This document shows positions 9,683 to 20,308 of a stretch of DNA of 64,000 bases, in pieces. The notes below the pieces were generated by a model, which was not told the origin of the DNA, made no database searches, and saw nothing but the letters and a program-made list of their open reading frames with translations. This DNA is from Larix kaempferi (taxonomy: Eukaryota; Streptophyta; Pinopsida; Pinales; Pinaceae): assembly GCA_027924585.1 (NCBI GenBank), contig BSBM01001922.1, forward strand, positions 62,001-126,000, given 5' to 3'. The translations under genes were made by a program, and so were the position numbers. Position 1 is the first letter of the stretch. The number at the start of each line of letters is the position of its first letter.

Positions 9683-10286
9683 TGTTAAGATATTGTAACG
9701 TCAAAGAATATTATATTTGTACTTTATTATTCCGGAGATGTTTCATTCCTCCGTGAAGATCTTATTGTATATCCGGAGATGTTTATTCCTCCGTCGGAAT
9801 GTGGTAACTCGGGTTATTAGACTTCCCTAGTAGGGGTCGGCCCTGTATGTGTTATGTGGGTCAAAGGGTTATTAGACCACCCTAGAGGGGTCGGCCCAGT
9901 TAGTTGTAGTGGGGTATTTAACCTATTGGTTAAATACGAGCCTACGTGTACTTGTGTAAAATACATATCAGAGTAGTGTATAAATAGAGGAGGTGTGTTC
10001 CTCATTACACACACTCACTCACTTGAGAAAGGCGCATTTGTGGAGGAGAGGTCTTCTATGGAGGAGAAGGAGCTTATGCTCAGGGTTTTCATCTTTGTAT
10101 ATTGCTGGTCATCTATATTGAGGAAGCTTTGCTGGGTTTTCTACCCCATGAGGGTTTCCCAGGATAAATCTCTGTCTCTTGTGTTTATGCTATGCTTGTT
10201 GTTTCTTCAGTGATCCTGTATATGCTATTATTGTGAAATGGAATGTAATGCTGCTATTTTCTGTCTTAGCATATTGAATTTTAACA
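9683..10286 (+). repeat. 3' LTR of element C
   Basis: 604 bp, same start and end as 3056-3659, with about three mismatches seen by eye. Followed by TSD TTTTC (10287-10291). Confidence 0.95.
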
Positions 10287-10291
10287 TTTTC

Positions 10292-10635
10292 CACTAAGGA
10301 CTTCATTCTCGGAGACCATACGTCTATGGCTCACTTTAGGACTGAAGTCCAGGGATGATCCAATCCCCACTTGTCCACTAAGGACTTCATTCTTGAAGAC
10401 ATATGTCTATGGATCAATTTAGAACATGTGTTCAAGGATGATGCAATCCCTCTTCTTTCTCAGAGACATATGTCTACGGATCCTTTTAGAACATGTGTTC
10501 AAGGATGATGCAATCCCCTCGTCAACTTAGACCCTGTCTAAGGACCATCCACCAAACTCTCTGTCGGCATCATCAATATAGGTATCCACATCATCAACCT
10601 CACTGTCGATGCAGGCAATCTCATCATAAGTGATC
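10292..10635 (-). repeat. Tandem array of B, right part
   Basis: This continues the array interrupted by C. Joining ...caatccccac (3050) + ttttc + cactaagg (10292 on) restores the unit seen at 2970 (ccccacttgtccactaagg). Partial units with aggatgatgcaatccc follow to about 10520, then degenerate sequence. Confidence 0.8.
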
Positions 10636-11560
10636 ACATCACTCCCCCTTTCGAGGAGGGTCCTTAAGTTTGTCTCGAAAAACTTTACTTGAGGTAGAGG
10701 TTTGGTTTAGTATATTGGTAACTTGTTCACTTGAGGTAGAGGTTTGGTTAGTACATCGGAAACTTGTTCACTTGAGGTAGAGGTTTGGTTAGCACTTCAG
10801 CATCTTGTTACAAATTTGAACTTTATAGTTCCTTTCTGCACCATATCTTGTCAAATCTCTATGTGCTTTGACTTATCATGGAACACTGGATTCTCTGTCA
10901 TCTTGATACAACTCTGTTTTTCACATAGGATCACAGTTGGGTCTATCTCTAAGTCAAACAATCTTGAAGCCATACTTCTTCACAACTAGCAGAGCAAGCA
11001 ACCATATATTTCGCTTGTGCTGAGAGCCACACTATATTGATTCCTGCTAAACCACAAGGTCATGGCTAATCCCAGACAATAACATCCTCTCAATGTGCTC
11101 TTCCTGTTTGATACACTTTATGCTCAATCAACATCTGTGTAGCCATCTGAAGTCATGATCTTCAAGATAGAATGGATCAAGGTCTATCGTATCCTTTAGG
11201 TACCTCATCACATGCTTTGTAACTATCAGGTGAACACATCTAGTTTCCACTAGATACTAACTCAAGGTGTTCACAGCAAAGCATATATCTGACCTAGTAT
11301 TCGTTAGATACATCAATGACCCAATAATTTGTTTGCACAAAGTTATATCCACTAACTCTGATGAGTCATCCGCTAACAGCTTCAAGTTGGAATCCATGAG
11401 AGTGTCCATTCCAACACATCAAGTCATTTTCATATTTCTCGGCATACTTTCCCTGGTTGAGAAAGATTCCTTCTGAGCCTTGCCATACTTTCAGACCTAG
11501 GAAGTAATGCATCAATTTGAGATCTTTCAGTTTCATTTCTGCAGCCATCTATCTATGCCA
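10636..11560 (-). pseudogene. Broken copia RT C-terminus and RNase H of B
   Basis: Read on minus, 11548-11366 carries MAAEMKLKDLKLMHYFLGL then KVWQGSEGIFLNQGKY, the conserved copia segment just after the RT palm. Downstream to about 10690 are frameshifted pieces of the connection and RNase H domains (matching C 6960-7540) and the terminal VKFE-like block. A unit with cttgaggtagaggtttggtt is triplicated at 10685-10790 within the terminal block. RT catalytic residues are absent. Same family as C, non-functional. Confidence 0.72.
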
Positions 11561-14451
11561 TCTCTCGTCAGATGGGTCTACTGATATGAGCTTCAATATC
11601 ATTCGAACTCTGTGGTGAGTTCCTTCCTGCATCCATGTCATCTATGTATAGAAACCATATTCAATCTTGTAGCAAGGGTTGAGATCCACATCACCCATGG
11701 TGATAATTAAGCTCATCAATTGACTATCGATCCTAGGCACCCATACAGAACCTGATTCACACTTCTTCTTTAATTACACCATTTAAGAGAATGGTCTTAT
11801 CTAGCCACTTGGAGCAAACATCTCGTCATGATTTTTCTTCATCTTTCTAAGAGAATATTCTAGCCACGAGCCTTCTATATTTTGTTTGATTTGTAAATAT
11901 TCTTGTTGAAAATCCATCACTTTTTTGGTGTTCATCATTCTTCATGATCTTTCCTACAAATCAAAATTAACTACATGATTAGTAATATTTCATAATCATG
12001 AAATCATGTTGACATGATAACCTATTATGCATAAAGATATCATTTACATAGTTATGCAACTATCTTGACCAATACTTTGGCACAACACTTTTCCATATCT
12101 TGTATGCATAGAGTGGCTATCTAGATTCCTTCCATCTCTACCAGAACATACTATCGAGAGTGTGCACAGCTCTCAGCATGTCAACAAAGAGGTTTCATTC
12201 TAGAAAAGCAACAATGGAATGTTTGTTCAACTTACCAATCATATGCATATTAGTAGTATATTGTTCAATGCTCTATGAATGTTTACACTCAGCATGATAT
12301 ATTCTAGGAATACAAATATGCATACAACCTATTACAAGCAATAACAACTCAAATACTTATCTTTTATGTTTGTGTGGTTGCCTCCCGCTTGATCTTCTAT
12401 ATGTCTTTTGAACTTCTATTCATTATGTACCATTGTGCATGCTCAAGTGTCATCCTCATGATCTCATACACAAACATACATTCATTAGTATATTCTCAAT
12501 ATTATCAAAACATTATAGTTCTAAATAATCTTGAATATGTATAGTCATGATTATAGATAATATTCAAGGTTTCAGGGAAGTCTTCTTTTACTCATGCATA
12601 TTCTTGTTTGATCTGGTTAGTTAAATCATCAATCAGGATATGAGACATAATATTCATAAACCCTTGATTACTAACTTTATGAATAAGCATAACCAATCAT
12701 ACCAAGTATACTTATATAAGGGATCCTAACACAAGGTAAGATTCTAACTAGACATAGGAAAACATACCTGGATTAGTATACCTGCTTAATTATGTCTAAC
12801 ATACCTAATCAATATCTTCTTTGTTCTCTTCAATGATGTAGAGATCTTGAACTGGAACCTGCATATCTCATAGGTTAAGCATAATAGAACAAAGTCATAC
12901 ATACCTCGTAAGTAGAACTTCTATGTGATCAAGGATTATGGATGAGTCTTTGTCTTCATGTTGTCATGGTCATGGAACTTGATTTGTCTTTCGTGATGTA
13001 CCTGTATCTTGTTAGCAGACAACATCAACCTCATACAACACCACAGTGCATTAGTACAATCATATAACCCTAATCAATGAATGTCTTCTATCATTCACAT
13101 GTATTCATACTTTTATTAGTATGATAAGACAAATCTAACATTAATAAAGATTGTACTAATCTAAATAATATGAAGACAAACATATTATAAACTTAATCAA
13201 GAATCAGATTTCAAGACATACTTTTATCTCCTTAAGTCATACCTGTCGAGATTTCTTGTAGTCTTCTTATGTAAGGCCTTAGCCTCAACTCCCCCTGAAA
13301 CTTGATCTAGAGCTTGATTAGGGTTTGTTAGAGAAACCCTAAAAATTCAATCTTTGACTTTCACACTTCTGAATGGATGGAAGGATGTGTCTTCCTGAGC
13401 TGATCAAACTTGTATACTTCAATTTTGAAATCTCCAAAATTTGACCCCTCAAAATTGCCTTTGAAACTTATGGATCTTCTGGACAGGATCCCAAACTAGG
13501 GTTTGATGAAGCCCAACCTTCTTCCCAATCAAAAGGTTTGATCCAAGCCTCTAAACTGTTATTTTTTTTAGGAGATTCCAGCCATGGTCACAGACTTCAA
13601 AAATTCCAACTTTTAATGAAGCCCTAATTTTCCATCTTTCCTATCAAAATCCCGAACTGGGATTTGATCAAGCCCAGTCTTCTACCCAACCAAAAGATTC
13701 AATCTTGGTCTCTAAATTTTGATTTTCCTGAGTAGCATTCAGCCATGGACTCCGATTCCAAAAATTCTAACTTTCTCTGAAACCCTAAATTCCGGAAGCC
13801 ATGAATGGAGGTCCTCCAAAAATAATTATGTTTTGACATAAATATGTACCTGATTGTTTCTGTTTTAACTCCAAATTTTTTGATCCACAGGGTCTGAAAA
13901 CGTTTTCTGTGGTAGCATGACCTGTCAACTTTCCATCTCGACAGGTCTAACCTCAATTGCATTTTCGGAGAGAGATTTATGCCAAGTGTCACAACGTGAC
14001 CTGTTTATGGGATAAAATAGGAGAGCGAACTTGAATGGCGTGCCATGTGTCATTGGTTCAACTTCGGCCTCTAAAAATGTTTCCTGAGATAGTACTATCT
14101 GTGTACTGCCTGTCACATTTTACAAAATTTCATTTGGATCTTCCTAGCCCAAGTTATGACCTTTTTTCCAAAGTCACTGGATTATGACTAAGATATGGAA
14201 GAGGCAGAAACTCTACATTGTACGGGTCAGAACTCACAAAGTACAACGAATCTGAGGGTTCCCTTTGGACACAAGGTACATGGGGATGTTATCTATGACC
14301 TGTAATCTTTTCAGATCCTGACCCTTCTCCAAAATGGATTTATAGTGAAATTTCCATGATGACTGGTTTTTTCTATATAAAACCCTAACCTTCAAATTGT
14401 CGCAAGAGAAGCAAGTGTCGTAAGTGCCATACATTGCCTTCCTTCAGGTTA
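11561..14451 (-). other. B internal non-coding region and leader
   Basis: Homologous, in reverse orientation, to C 3672-6700. It has the same order of AG|GTATG(T)-type sites (e.g. around 12765, 12800 and 12905 on minus) and no credible ORF. The gag remnant seen in C, F and G is not recognisable here: about 13265-13330 is shortened. Confidence 0.55.
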
Positions 14452-14463
14452 CCTCTAATACCA
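14452..14463 (-). other. Primer binding site of B, two substitutions
   Basis: On minus this reads TGGTATTAGAGG against the canonical TGGTATCAGAGC. The duplicate at 17561-17572 reads TGGTATTAGAGC, so the final G here arose after the 3.1-kb duplication. Confidence 0.8.
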
Positions 14464-15071
14464 TGTTAAGATTTAATATGCTAAGACATAAAATAGCAGC
14501 ATTACATTCCATTTCACAATAATAGCATATACAGGATCACTGAAGAAACAACAAGCACAACATAAACACAAGAGACACAGATTTATCCTGGGAAACCCTC
14601 ATGTGGTAGAAAACCCAGCAAAGCTTCCTCAATATAGATGACCAGCAATACAAAAAGATGCAAACCAAAGACATGATCTCATCCTCCACCATAGCATACC
14701 TCTCCTCCACAAGTGCGCTATATTCTGAGTGAGGGAAGTGTGTGTATAATGAGGAACACACCTCCTCTATTTATACACATCTCCGACTTGTAGTTTATAC
14801 TAACTAGGTCGGCCCCAACTTTACCACTGGGTTAAACACCCCACTACAACTGACTGGGCCGACCCCACTAGGGTGGTCTAACAACCCTTTGACCCACATA
14901 ACACATACAGGGCCGAACCCCACTAGGAAAGTCTAATAACCCAAGTTACCACATTTCGACGGACGAATAAACATCTCCGAATACATAATAGAATAACCTC
15001 AGAGGGATGAACCATCTCCAGAATAATAAAATACAAAATATAATATTCTTTGAATTTACAATATCTCAACA
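14464..15071 (-). repeat. 5' LTR of element B
   Basis: 608 bp, pair of 1226-1833, followed by TSD CATCA at 15072-15076. A TATA box lies on minus at about 14767-14776 (TATAAATAG). The second copy is at 17573-18180. Confidence 0.92.
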
Positions 15072-15076
15072 CATCA

Positions 15077-15561
15077 TGGGTGAGATTATGCCAAAAAGAA
15101 CCATCAAATAATAATGATTGCTTGAAATCCAAATCAGATTTAAGACTTGAAGAATAGTTTCTTGAGATCTCCTTTGAACCAGTAGGGGTGAGATCAAAAC
15201 TATCATATGCATGAGAAATTATCCCAAGTAGTAATTGCTTAGAATCCAAATTAGATCCAAGACTTGAATCATGGTTTCTTGAGATCTCCTTTGAACCATG
15301 AGAGGTGAGATAAAAACCAGTAAATCCATAAGAGATTATCTCAAGCGAATGGCAATGGTTTCTTGAGATCTCCTTTGAACCATAAGAGGTGAGATCAAAA
15401 CCAGTAGATGCATGAGAAATTATCCCAAGTAGATGGAAATGGCCATATTCTTCAATAAACTCCTGCAAGCATGGAATAATGATCATATAGTAGTAAATAA
15501 GAGGTGATTTCTTGAGGAGAGCGAATGCATTACCTCCAATAGATGATTGCATTACCTCCAA
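15077..15561 (-). pseudogene. Element A repeat-containing reading frame, interrupted by B
   Basis: About 161 codons from 15561 downward on minus belong to A. The remaining codons to 14923 are an accidental run into B's LTR. It contains three imperfect copies of a segment around SKEISRNH and (L/I)GIISHA, spaced 35-50 residues apart, so the DNA here is itself internally repeated (15140-15420). In the empty site the frame continued at 1220-1021. It is in the same frame as the gag-like ORF at 15652-16098 but separated by a TAG and a TGA. An alternative frame between them also reads well, so a frameshift is likely. I do not recognise the domain. Confidence 0.5.
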
Positions 15562-15651
15562 TAGCTGATTTTTCCTCTGAAATAATCATGTGATCATGAT
15601 GCAAACAAACAGACTCTGGTGCAACAGAGGATTTAGGACCTTCTGCAATAT

Positions 15652-16098
15652 CTAGAGTGTGAGCTGGCTCAGAAAGAGAAGAAAGTTGGAGCATGAGTGT
15701 AGAATCTGCAAGTTCTTTGCGGACAACTTCAATATGAGATCTGGTTCATGATCTGAGAGACCATCAAGGGGAGCAAATGCATCACTTTGCTTGTTCTCGA
15801 AAGGGTTTGGACCAATTCCTTCATTTCGTCTGCCAAATCTTTCATGCAGGTAAGCCCATATCTTCTTTGGAAATGAAATATTAGGGAGGTCATATACCAT
15901 GCATAGAGACATAGCATAACTCATGACTGTAGAAGCTTGTTCACCTTCACTTAACCAGTCATACTCTTCATCATAGGATTCAAACTCTCTTTCAAAACAA
16001 TAATCAAACAGACCATGTCTCTTCAAATGTGCTATCATTTGTGGTTTCCATTCATCATAGTTTAATGGAGAAAGAGGATTAATTCCTAATGAATACAT
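15652..16098 (-). pseudogene. Copia-type gag-like ORF of element A
   Basis: 148 codons, ATG at 16098 on minus, about 145 bp inside the PBS. The N-terminus (LNYDEWKPQMIAHLKRHGLF, residues 13-32) has the spacing of copia gag proteins (DUF4219/UBN2 type), where an NY..WK motif is followed by an amphipathic helix. A middle block with KKIWAYLHERFGRR (about residues 79-92) matches the LWxxLxxxY-like region of that family. Gag forms the particle that packages element RNA. The last 30 codons appear out of frame (another frame keeps an ADSTLMLQLSSL-like sequence), so the C-terminus is shifted, and no zinc knuckle is visible. A near-identical copy lies at 18761-19207. Confidence 0.6.
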
Positions 16099-16241
16099 GG
16101 AAGTTGTAGAAGGCCTGCAAAAACAATAGAGAATATCTACAACTGCTACTGCTGCAAAGATGCAGAAACTGCTGCACTTGAAATCTTGGTAATAACCTGC
16201 AAAAAACTCTCAAGAATGGAGATAAACAATACTCTCAACAT

Positions 16242-16253
16242 GCTCTGATACCA
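16242..16253 (-). other. Primer binding site of element A
   Basis: On minus it reads TGGTATCAGAGC, a perfect initiator-Met type PBS directly inside the 5' LTR (start 16254). This fixes A's orientation. Confidence 0.9.
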
Positions 16254-17064
16254 TGTGAAAATCCTCACAGCAGATCTAAGAGATGATGTATACCTCACAA
16301 GAAAGTAATTGATTAAGCAAGAAAATAGAAGAAGAGTGGTCAATGCAGTATAATGAGCAACAAAATAATAATACAGTAGAACTCGGATAGAAGCAAAAAT
16401 ACTTCACACACACAAACTTATTAATCACAAATGGACATATAAATAATACAATGCATGAGGATTCGAATGCCTAAGGTGGAAATTCGAATTAGCCTTCATG
16501 GAGTGATCAAAAGATCATTGGAGTGTCATCGGAGCACAATTAGTAGTCTATTTCATCATCAGTGGAGTCATCAATACTCAAGTAACTGTCAACCATCAGT
16601 CAAACTGAGTCTAACTAAGTGTGGTAGGTGTAACTAGCACTAACTGAATGAAGGAGGCTCAGTGGAGGGCGCATGAGGAGCTAATTGGAGTCAGAACAGG
16701 TAGTCATGTCTCATCGGAGGTCAATCAGAGTGATAACAGCAGTGAGGAGTCAGTCTGGCCTCAAATCAAGGAAAGATTGGTGGATAACTGAAGTAAACTA
16801 GACTGGTAGGTGAGAAAGGACGAGTGGACTCCTTAAATCAAGGAGGAAGGGCACACTAAGCTCTAGGAGAGCTAAAATTGATCTGAGAGAAGCTCTCGAG
16901 GGATGGCTAACTGAGGGCTAGGTGCTGGACTGATGACTGGAATGCATGCAAATGCATACAAACCCTAAATGATGCATGCAAACCCTAAAAGTGCATGCAT
17001 GACTGAAAATGTAAATGAACAAAATACTGGTGGGACTAGGATGGAGTATAGGAATATCCTAACA
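16254..17064 (-). repeat. 5' LTR of element A
   Basis: 811 bp, plus strand begins TGTGAAAATCCTCACAG and ends ATATCCTAACA. Pair of 25-835. Followed by acctc, the probable TSD. The second copy is at 19363-20173. Confidence 0.9.
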
Positions 17065-17199
17065 ACCTCAAGGTACCTCATAGGACCCCTTTCATCATTA
17101 TTCAAAAGCAAACTGTCAGTACCTTGACAAGAAAATATATCACAGGATAAAATTAATTTTAGTATATAGATTTCAATTAAACACAAGCAGAACTAATGA
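17065..17199. other. Flank of A, no gene seen
   Basis: 135 bp of single-copy-looking AT-rich DNA to the right of A, also present at 20174-20308. It ends at the duplication breakpoint AGTACT. Confidence 0.6.
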
Positions 17200-17572
17200 A
17201 GTACTATCTGTGTACTGCCTGTCACATTTTACAAAATTTCATTTGGATCTTCCTAGCCCAAGTTATGACCTTTTTTCCAAAGTCACTGGATTATGACTAA
17301 GATATGGAAGAGGCAGAAACTCTACATTGTACGGGTCAGAACTCACAAAGTACAACGAATCTGAGGGTTCCCTTTGGACACAAGGTACATGGGGATGTTA
17401 TCTATGACCTGTAATCTTTTCAGATCCTGACCCTTCTCCAAAATGGATTTATAGTGAAATTTCCATGATGACTGGTTTTTTCTATATAAAACCCTAACCT
17501 TCAAATTGTCGCAAGAGAAGCAAGTGTCGTAAGTGCCATACATTGCCTTCCTTCAGGTTAGCTCTAATACCA

Positions 17573-18180
17573 TGTTAAGATTTAATATGCTAAGACATAA
17601 AATAGCAGCATTACATTCCATTTCACAATAATAGCATATACAGGATCACTGAAGAAACAACAAGCACAACATAAACACAAGAGACACAGATTTATCCTGG
17701 GAAACCCTCATGTGGTAGAAAACCCAGCAAAGCTTCCTCAATATAGATGACCAGCAATACAAAAAGATGCAAACCAAAGACATGATCTCATCCTCCACCA
17801 TAGCATACCTCTCCTCCACAAGTGCGCTATATTCTGAGTGAGGGAAGTGTGTGTATAATGAGGAACACACCTCCTCTATTTATACACATCTCCGACTTGT
17901 AGTTTATACTAACTAGGTCGGCCCCAACTTTACCACTGGGTTAAACACCCCACTACAACTGACTGGGCCGACCCCACTAGGGTGGTCTAACAACCCTTTG
18001 ACCCACATAACACATACAGGGCCGAACCCCACTAGGAAAGTCTAATAACCCAAGTTACCACATTTCGACGGACGAATAAACATCTCCGAATACATAATAG
18101 AATAACCTCAGAGGGATGAACCATCTCCAGAATAATAAAATACAAAATATAATATTCTTTGAATTTACAATATCTCAACA
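17573..18180 (-). repeat. Duplicated 5' LTR of element B
   Basis: Copy of 14464-15071 within the 3109-bp duplication. It is an LTR plus PBS with no element behind it. Confidence 0.9.
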
Positions 18181-18185
18181 CATCA

Positions 18186-18670
18186 TGGGTGAGATTATGC
18201 CAAAAAGAACCATCAAATAATAATGATTGCTTGAAATCCAAATCAGATTTAAGACTTGAAGAATAGTTTCTTGAGATCTCCTTTGAACCAGTAGGGGTGA
18301 GATCAAAACTATCATATGCATGAGAAATTATCCCAAGTAGTAATTGCTTAGAATCCAAATTAGATCCAAGACTTGAATCATGGTTTCTTGAGATCTCCTT
18401 TGAACCATGAGAGGTGAGATAAAAACCAGTAAATCCATAAGAGATTATCTCAAGCGAATGGCAATGGTTTCTTGAGATCTCCTTTGAACCATAAGAGGTG
18501 AGATCAAAACCAGTAGATGCATGAGAAATTATCCCAAGTAGATGGAAATGGCCATATTCTTCAATAAACTCCTGCAAGCATGGAATAATGATCATATAGT
18601 AGTAAATAAGAGGTGATTTCTTGAGGAGAGCGAATGCATTACCTCCAATAGATGATTGCATTACCTCCAA
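18186..18670 (-). pseudogene. Duplicate of element A's repeat-containing frame
   Basis: Identical in translation to 15077-15561. Here it stays permanently cut at the B insertion, because the distal part near 1021-1220 was not duplicated. Confidence 0.55.
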
Positions 18671-18760
18671 TAGCTGATTTTTCCTCTGAAATAATCATGT
18701 GATCATGATGCAAACAAACAGACTCTGGTGCAACAGAGGATTTAGGACCTTCTGCAATAT

Positions 18761-19207
18761 CTAGAGTGTGAGCTGGCTCAGAAAGAGAAGAAAGTTGGAG
18801 CATGAGTGTAGAATCTGCAAGTTCTTTGCGGACAACTTCAATATGAGATCTGGTTCATGATCTGAGAGACCATCAAGGGGAGCAAATGCATCACTTTGCT
18901 TGTTCTCGAAAGGGTTTGGACCAATTCCTTCATTTCGTCTGCCAAATCTTTCATGCAGGTAAGCCCATATCTTCTTTGGAAATGAAATATTAGGGAGGTC
19001 ATATACCATGCATAGAGACATAGCATAACTCATGACTGTAGAAGCTTGTTCACCTTCACTTAACCAGTCATACTCTTCATCATAGGATTCAAACTCTCTT
19101 TCAAAACAATAATCAAACAGACCATGTCTCTTCAAATGTGCTATCATTTGTGGTTTCCATTCATCATAGTTTAATGGAGAAAGAGGATTAATTCCTAATG
19201 AATACAT
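18761..19207 (-). pseudogene. Duplicate of element A's gag-like ORF
   Basis: 148 codons with the same translation as 15652-16098, including the NYDEWK motif near the N-terminus and the same shifted C-terminus. As part of the 3109-bp duplicate it retains the A PBS and 5' LTR upstream (on minus, to its right) but has no matching 3' LTR. Confidence 0.6.
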
Positions 19208-19362
19208 GGAAGTTGTAGAAGGCCTGCAAAAACAATAGAGAATATCTACAACTGCTACTGCTGCAAAGATGCAGAAACTGCTGCACTTGAAATCTTGGTA
19301 ATAACCTGCAAAAAACTCTCAAGAATGGAGATAAACAATACTCTCAACATGCTCTGATACCA

Positions 19363-20173
19363 TGTGAAAATCCTCACAGCAGATCTAAGAGATGATGTAT
19401 ACCTCACAAGAAAGTAATTGATTAAGCAAGAAAATAGAAGAAGAGTGGTCAATGCAGTATAATGAGCAACAAAATAATAATACAGTAGAACTCGGATAGA
19501 AGCAAAAATACTTCACACACACAAACTTATTAATCACAAATGGACATATAAATAATACAATGCATGAGGATTCGAATGCCTAAGGTGGAAATTCGAATTA
19601 GCCTTCATGGAGTGATCAAAAGATCATTGGAGTGTCATCGGAGCACAATTAGTAGTCTATTTCATCATCAGTGGAGTCATCAATACTCAAGTAACTGTCA
19701 ACCATCAGTCAAACTGAGTCTAACTAAGTGTGGTAGGTGTAACTAGCACTAACTGAATGAAGGAGGCTCAGTGGAGGGCGCATGAGGAGCTAATTGGAGT
19801 CAGAACAGGTAGTCATGTCTCATCGGAGGTCAATCAGAGTGATAACAGCAGTGAGGAGTCAGTCTGGCCTCAAATCAAGGAAAGATTGGTGGATAACTGA
19901 AGTAAACTAGACTGGTAGGTGAGAAAGGACGAGTGGACTCCTTAAATCAAGGAGGAAGGGCACACTAAGCTCTAGGAGAGCTAAAATTGATCTGAGAGAA
20001 GCTCTCGAGGGATGGCTAACTGAGGGCTAGGTGCTGGACTGATGACTGGAATGCATGCAAATGCATACAAACCCTAAATGATGCATGCAAACCCTAAAAG
20101 TGCATGCATGACTGAAAATGTAAATGAACAAAATACTGGTGGGACTAGGATGGAGTATAGGAATATCCTAACA
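19363..20173 (-). repeat. Duplicated 5' LTR of element A
   Basis: Copy of 16254-17064, preceded by the PBS gctctgatacca at 19351-19362. Confidence 0.9.
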
Positions 20174-20308
20174 ACCTCAAGGTACCTCATAGGACCCCTT
20201 TCATCATTATTCAAAAGCAAACTGTCAGTACCTTGACAAGAAAATATATCACAGGATAAAATTAATTTTAGTATATAGATTTCAATTAAACACAAGCAGA
20301 ACTAATGA

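Larger units (their letters stand above)
3056..10286 (+). mobile_element. Element C: young non-autonomous copia-derived element
   Basis: LTRs are 604 bp each (3056-3659 and 9683-10286). Perfect TSDs TTTTC lie at 3051-3055 and 10287-10291, the PBS at 3660-3671 and the PPT just before 9683. By eye the LTRs differ at about three positions (near 3078, 3115 and 3429 in the 5' copy), so insertion was recent. Internally it has a long mostly non-coding region, a broken RT/RNase H remnant and three tandem arrays. With no gag, protease or integrase of useful length it must have been mobilised by proteins from elsewhere. Confidence 0.95.
1226..15071 (-). mobile_element. Element B: copia-derived non-autonomous LTR element, contains C
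   Basis: LTRs of 608 bp lie at 1226-1833 and 14464-15071. Perfect TSDs CATCA lie at 1221-1225 and 15072-15076. On minus the order is 5' LTR (right), PBS, long non-coding region, RT/RNase H remnant (about 11560-10640), tandem arrays, PPT, 3' LTR (left). Element C sits in its arrays at 3056-10286. B belongs to the same family as C (homologous LTRs, leader, pol remnant and arrays) but its LTRs have diverged by several percent. Confidence 0.92.
25..17064 (-). mobile_element. Element A: short non-autonomous copia-like LTR element, split by B
   Basis: Two 811-bp LTRs (25-835 and 16254-17064) bound it. On the minus strand the order is 5' LTR, PBS, gag-like frame, PPT, 3' LTR. Flanks are gcctc at 20-24 and acctc at 17065-17069, a probable 5-bp TSD with one mismatch. 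Without nested B only about 1.6 kb of internal DNA remains, so A would have been about 3.2 kb. It has a gag-like frame but no protease, integrase or RT, which resembles the TR-GAG class of gag-only non-autonomous elements. The LTRs differ at several percent of positions, mostly transitions, so it is older than C. Confidence 0.85.
17200..20308. repeat. 3109-bp tandem duplicate of 14091-17199
   Basis: Bases 14091-17199 recur at 17200-20308 with an offset of exactly 3109. All ORFs in the two copies translate identically and I saw one substitution (C14452 against G17561). AGTACT occurs at 14091, 17200 and 20309, the pattern left by unequal exchange or end-joining at a 6-bp microhomology. The copy carries a truncated B internal end, B's 5' LTR, A's gag region, A's 5' LTR and the flank. 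It could be an assembly error, but the single difference in the PBS argues mildly against that. Confidence 0.93.

Noticed and set aside
14923-15561. 212-codon frame taken as one protein
   Set aside because: The last 50 or so codons are in B's LTR. Only 15077-15561 belongs to A.
17200-20308. A second independent insertion of A/B elements
   Set aside because: Near identity over 3109 bp including flank, no TSDs at the ends and a shared AGTACT make segmental duplication the better explanation.
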